Source: JBBQWZ01 sp038210135 (GTDB taxonomy: Bacteria > Acidobacteriota > Terriglobia > Bryobacterales > Bryobacteraceae). Taken from it: a DNA stretch of 32,018 bases. Where the stretch lies: assembly GCA_038210135.1 (NCBI GenBank), contig JBBQWZ010000057.1, positions 1 through 32,018 of the forward strand, in the 5' to 3' direction. The number at the start of each line of letters is the position of its first letter. The stretch's first letter is position 1. The notes below the pieces were generated by a model that had not been told where the DNA came from, searched no databases, and worked only from the letters and a program-made list of their open reading frames with translations. Position numbers and translations under genes: made by a program. Positions 31,956 through 32,018 of this stretch are shown here, piece after piece.

Positions 31956-32018
31956 ATGCTGGGGATTGATCATCAGCATGGACGACGGGAAGTTGAGCCT
32001 GGAACAGGTCCGGGTGTT
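31956..32018 (+). CDS. Possible partial CDS running off the right edge
   Basis: Two open starts run to the window end. ATG 31956 has a strong GGAGGGAG (31941-31948) seven bases upstream. ATG 31978 lacks one but encodes a more protein-like MDDGKLSLEQVRV. Too little sequence is present to choose or to assign a function; a transposase or integrase start is possible given the repeats just upstream. Confidence 0.25.
   Translation, partial: MLGIDHQHGRREVEPGTGPGV

Overview
The window looks like chromosome of a GC-rich Acidobacteriota, most likely of the Solibacter/Bryobacterales type. This is inferred from a Solibacter-type (TIGR03437-like) C-terminal domain on a large secreted NHL-repeat protein, a PEP-CTERM secreted protein, a cytochrome c/copper type II monooxygenase fusion, a VIT-VWA protein, GC-rich codon use, and families of short intergenic hairpin repeats. 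No plasmid, phage, CRISPR or complete IS is visible. The right edge holds repeats that could border a mobile element.

Layout. 1-616: tandem 118-bp hairpin repeats, at the 3' end of a minus-strand group tsaD - mrp - hybrid sensor kinase (617-4688). 4689-7738: queA and a membrane-anchored low-complexity protein, each preceded by intergenic hairpin repeats. 7745-8670: a secreted protein of unknown function and, beside it, a decayed paralogue with frameshift and internal deletion that I reconstructed by hand. 8809-11432: a lipoprotein peptidyl-prolyl isomerase, a GlsB/YeaQ membrane protein with a readable promoter, a DUF4126 protein and tRNA-Val(GAC). 11635-11973: a short, probably truncated gene. 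12070-15174: the NHL protein with twelve blade-like repeats, then a strong terminator. 15305-21668: an FAD-linked D-lactate/glycolate dehydrogenase-like enzyme, a DUF3592 protein, a DinB-like protein, a TolB-like/TPR membrane protein and an OFA-type MFS transporter. 21852-22652: a possible 55-codon leader ORF, a PEP-CTERM protein and a strong terminator. 22690-25838: a tight three-gene group of a reduced crotonase, a cytochrome c-copper monooxygenase fusion and a cytochrome P450. 25855-29800 (minus): a VIT-VWA protein followed by an M28 peptidase. 29934-31836: a secreted ankyrin protein and a secreted amidohydrolase, convergent and sharing a hairpin over both stop codons.

How the genes relate. 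The housekeeping part covers tRNA modification (TsaD, QueA), P-loop ATPase/Fe-S carrier function (Mrp, but without its usual cysteines) and envelope protein folding. Much of the rest is exported: at least nine products have a signal peptide or lipobox. The most promising uncharacterised system is the 22690-25838 group, which joins two different oxygenase chemistries, one periplasmic copper and one cytoplasmic heme, with a crotonase lacking one of its two usual catalytic glutamates. The second theme is the intergenic hairpin family, whose minus-strand transcript always reads a GNRA tetraloop (GUAA, once GUGA).
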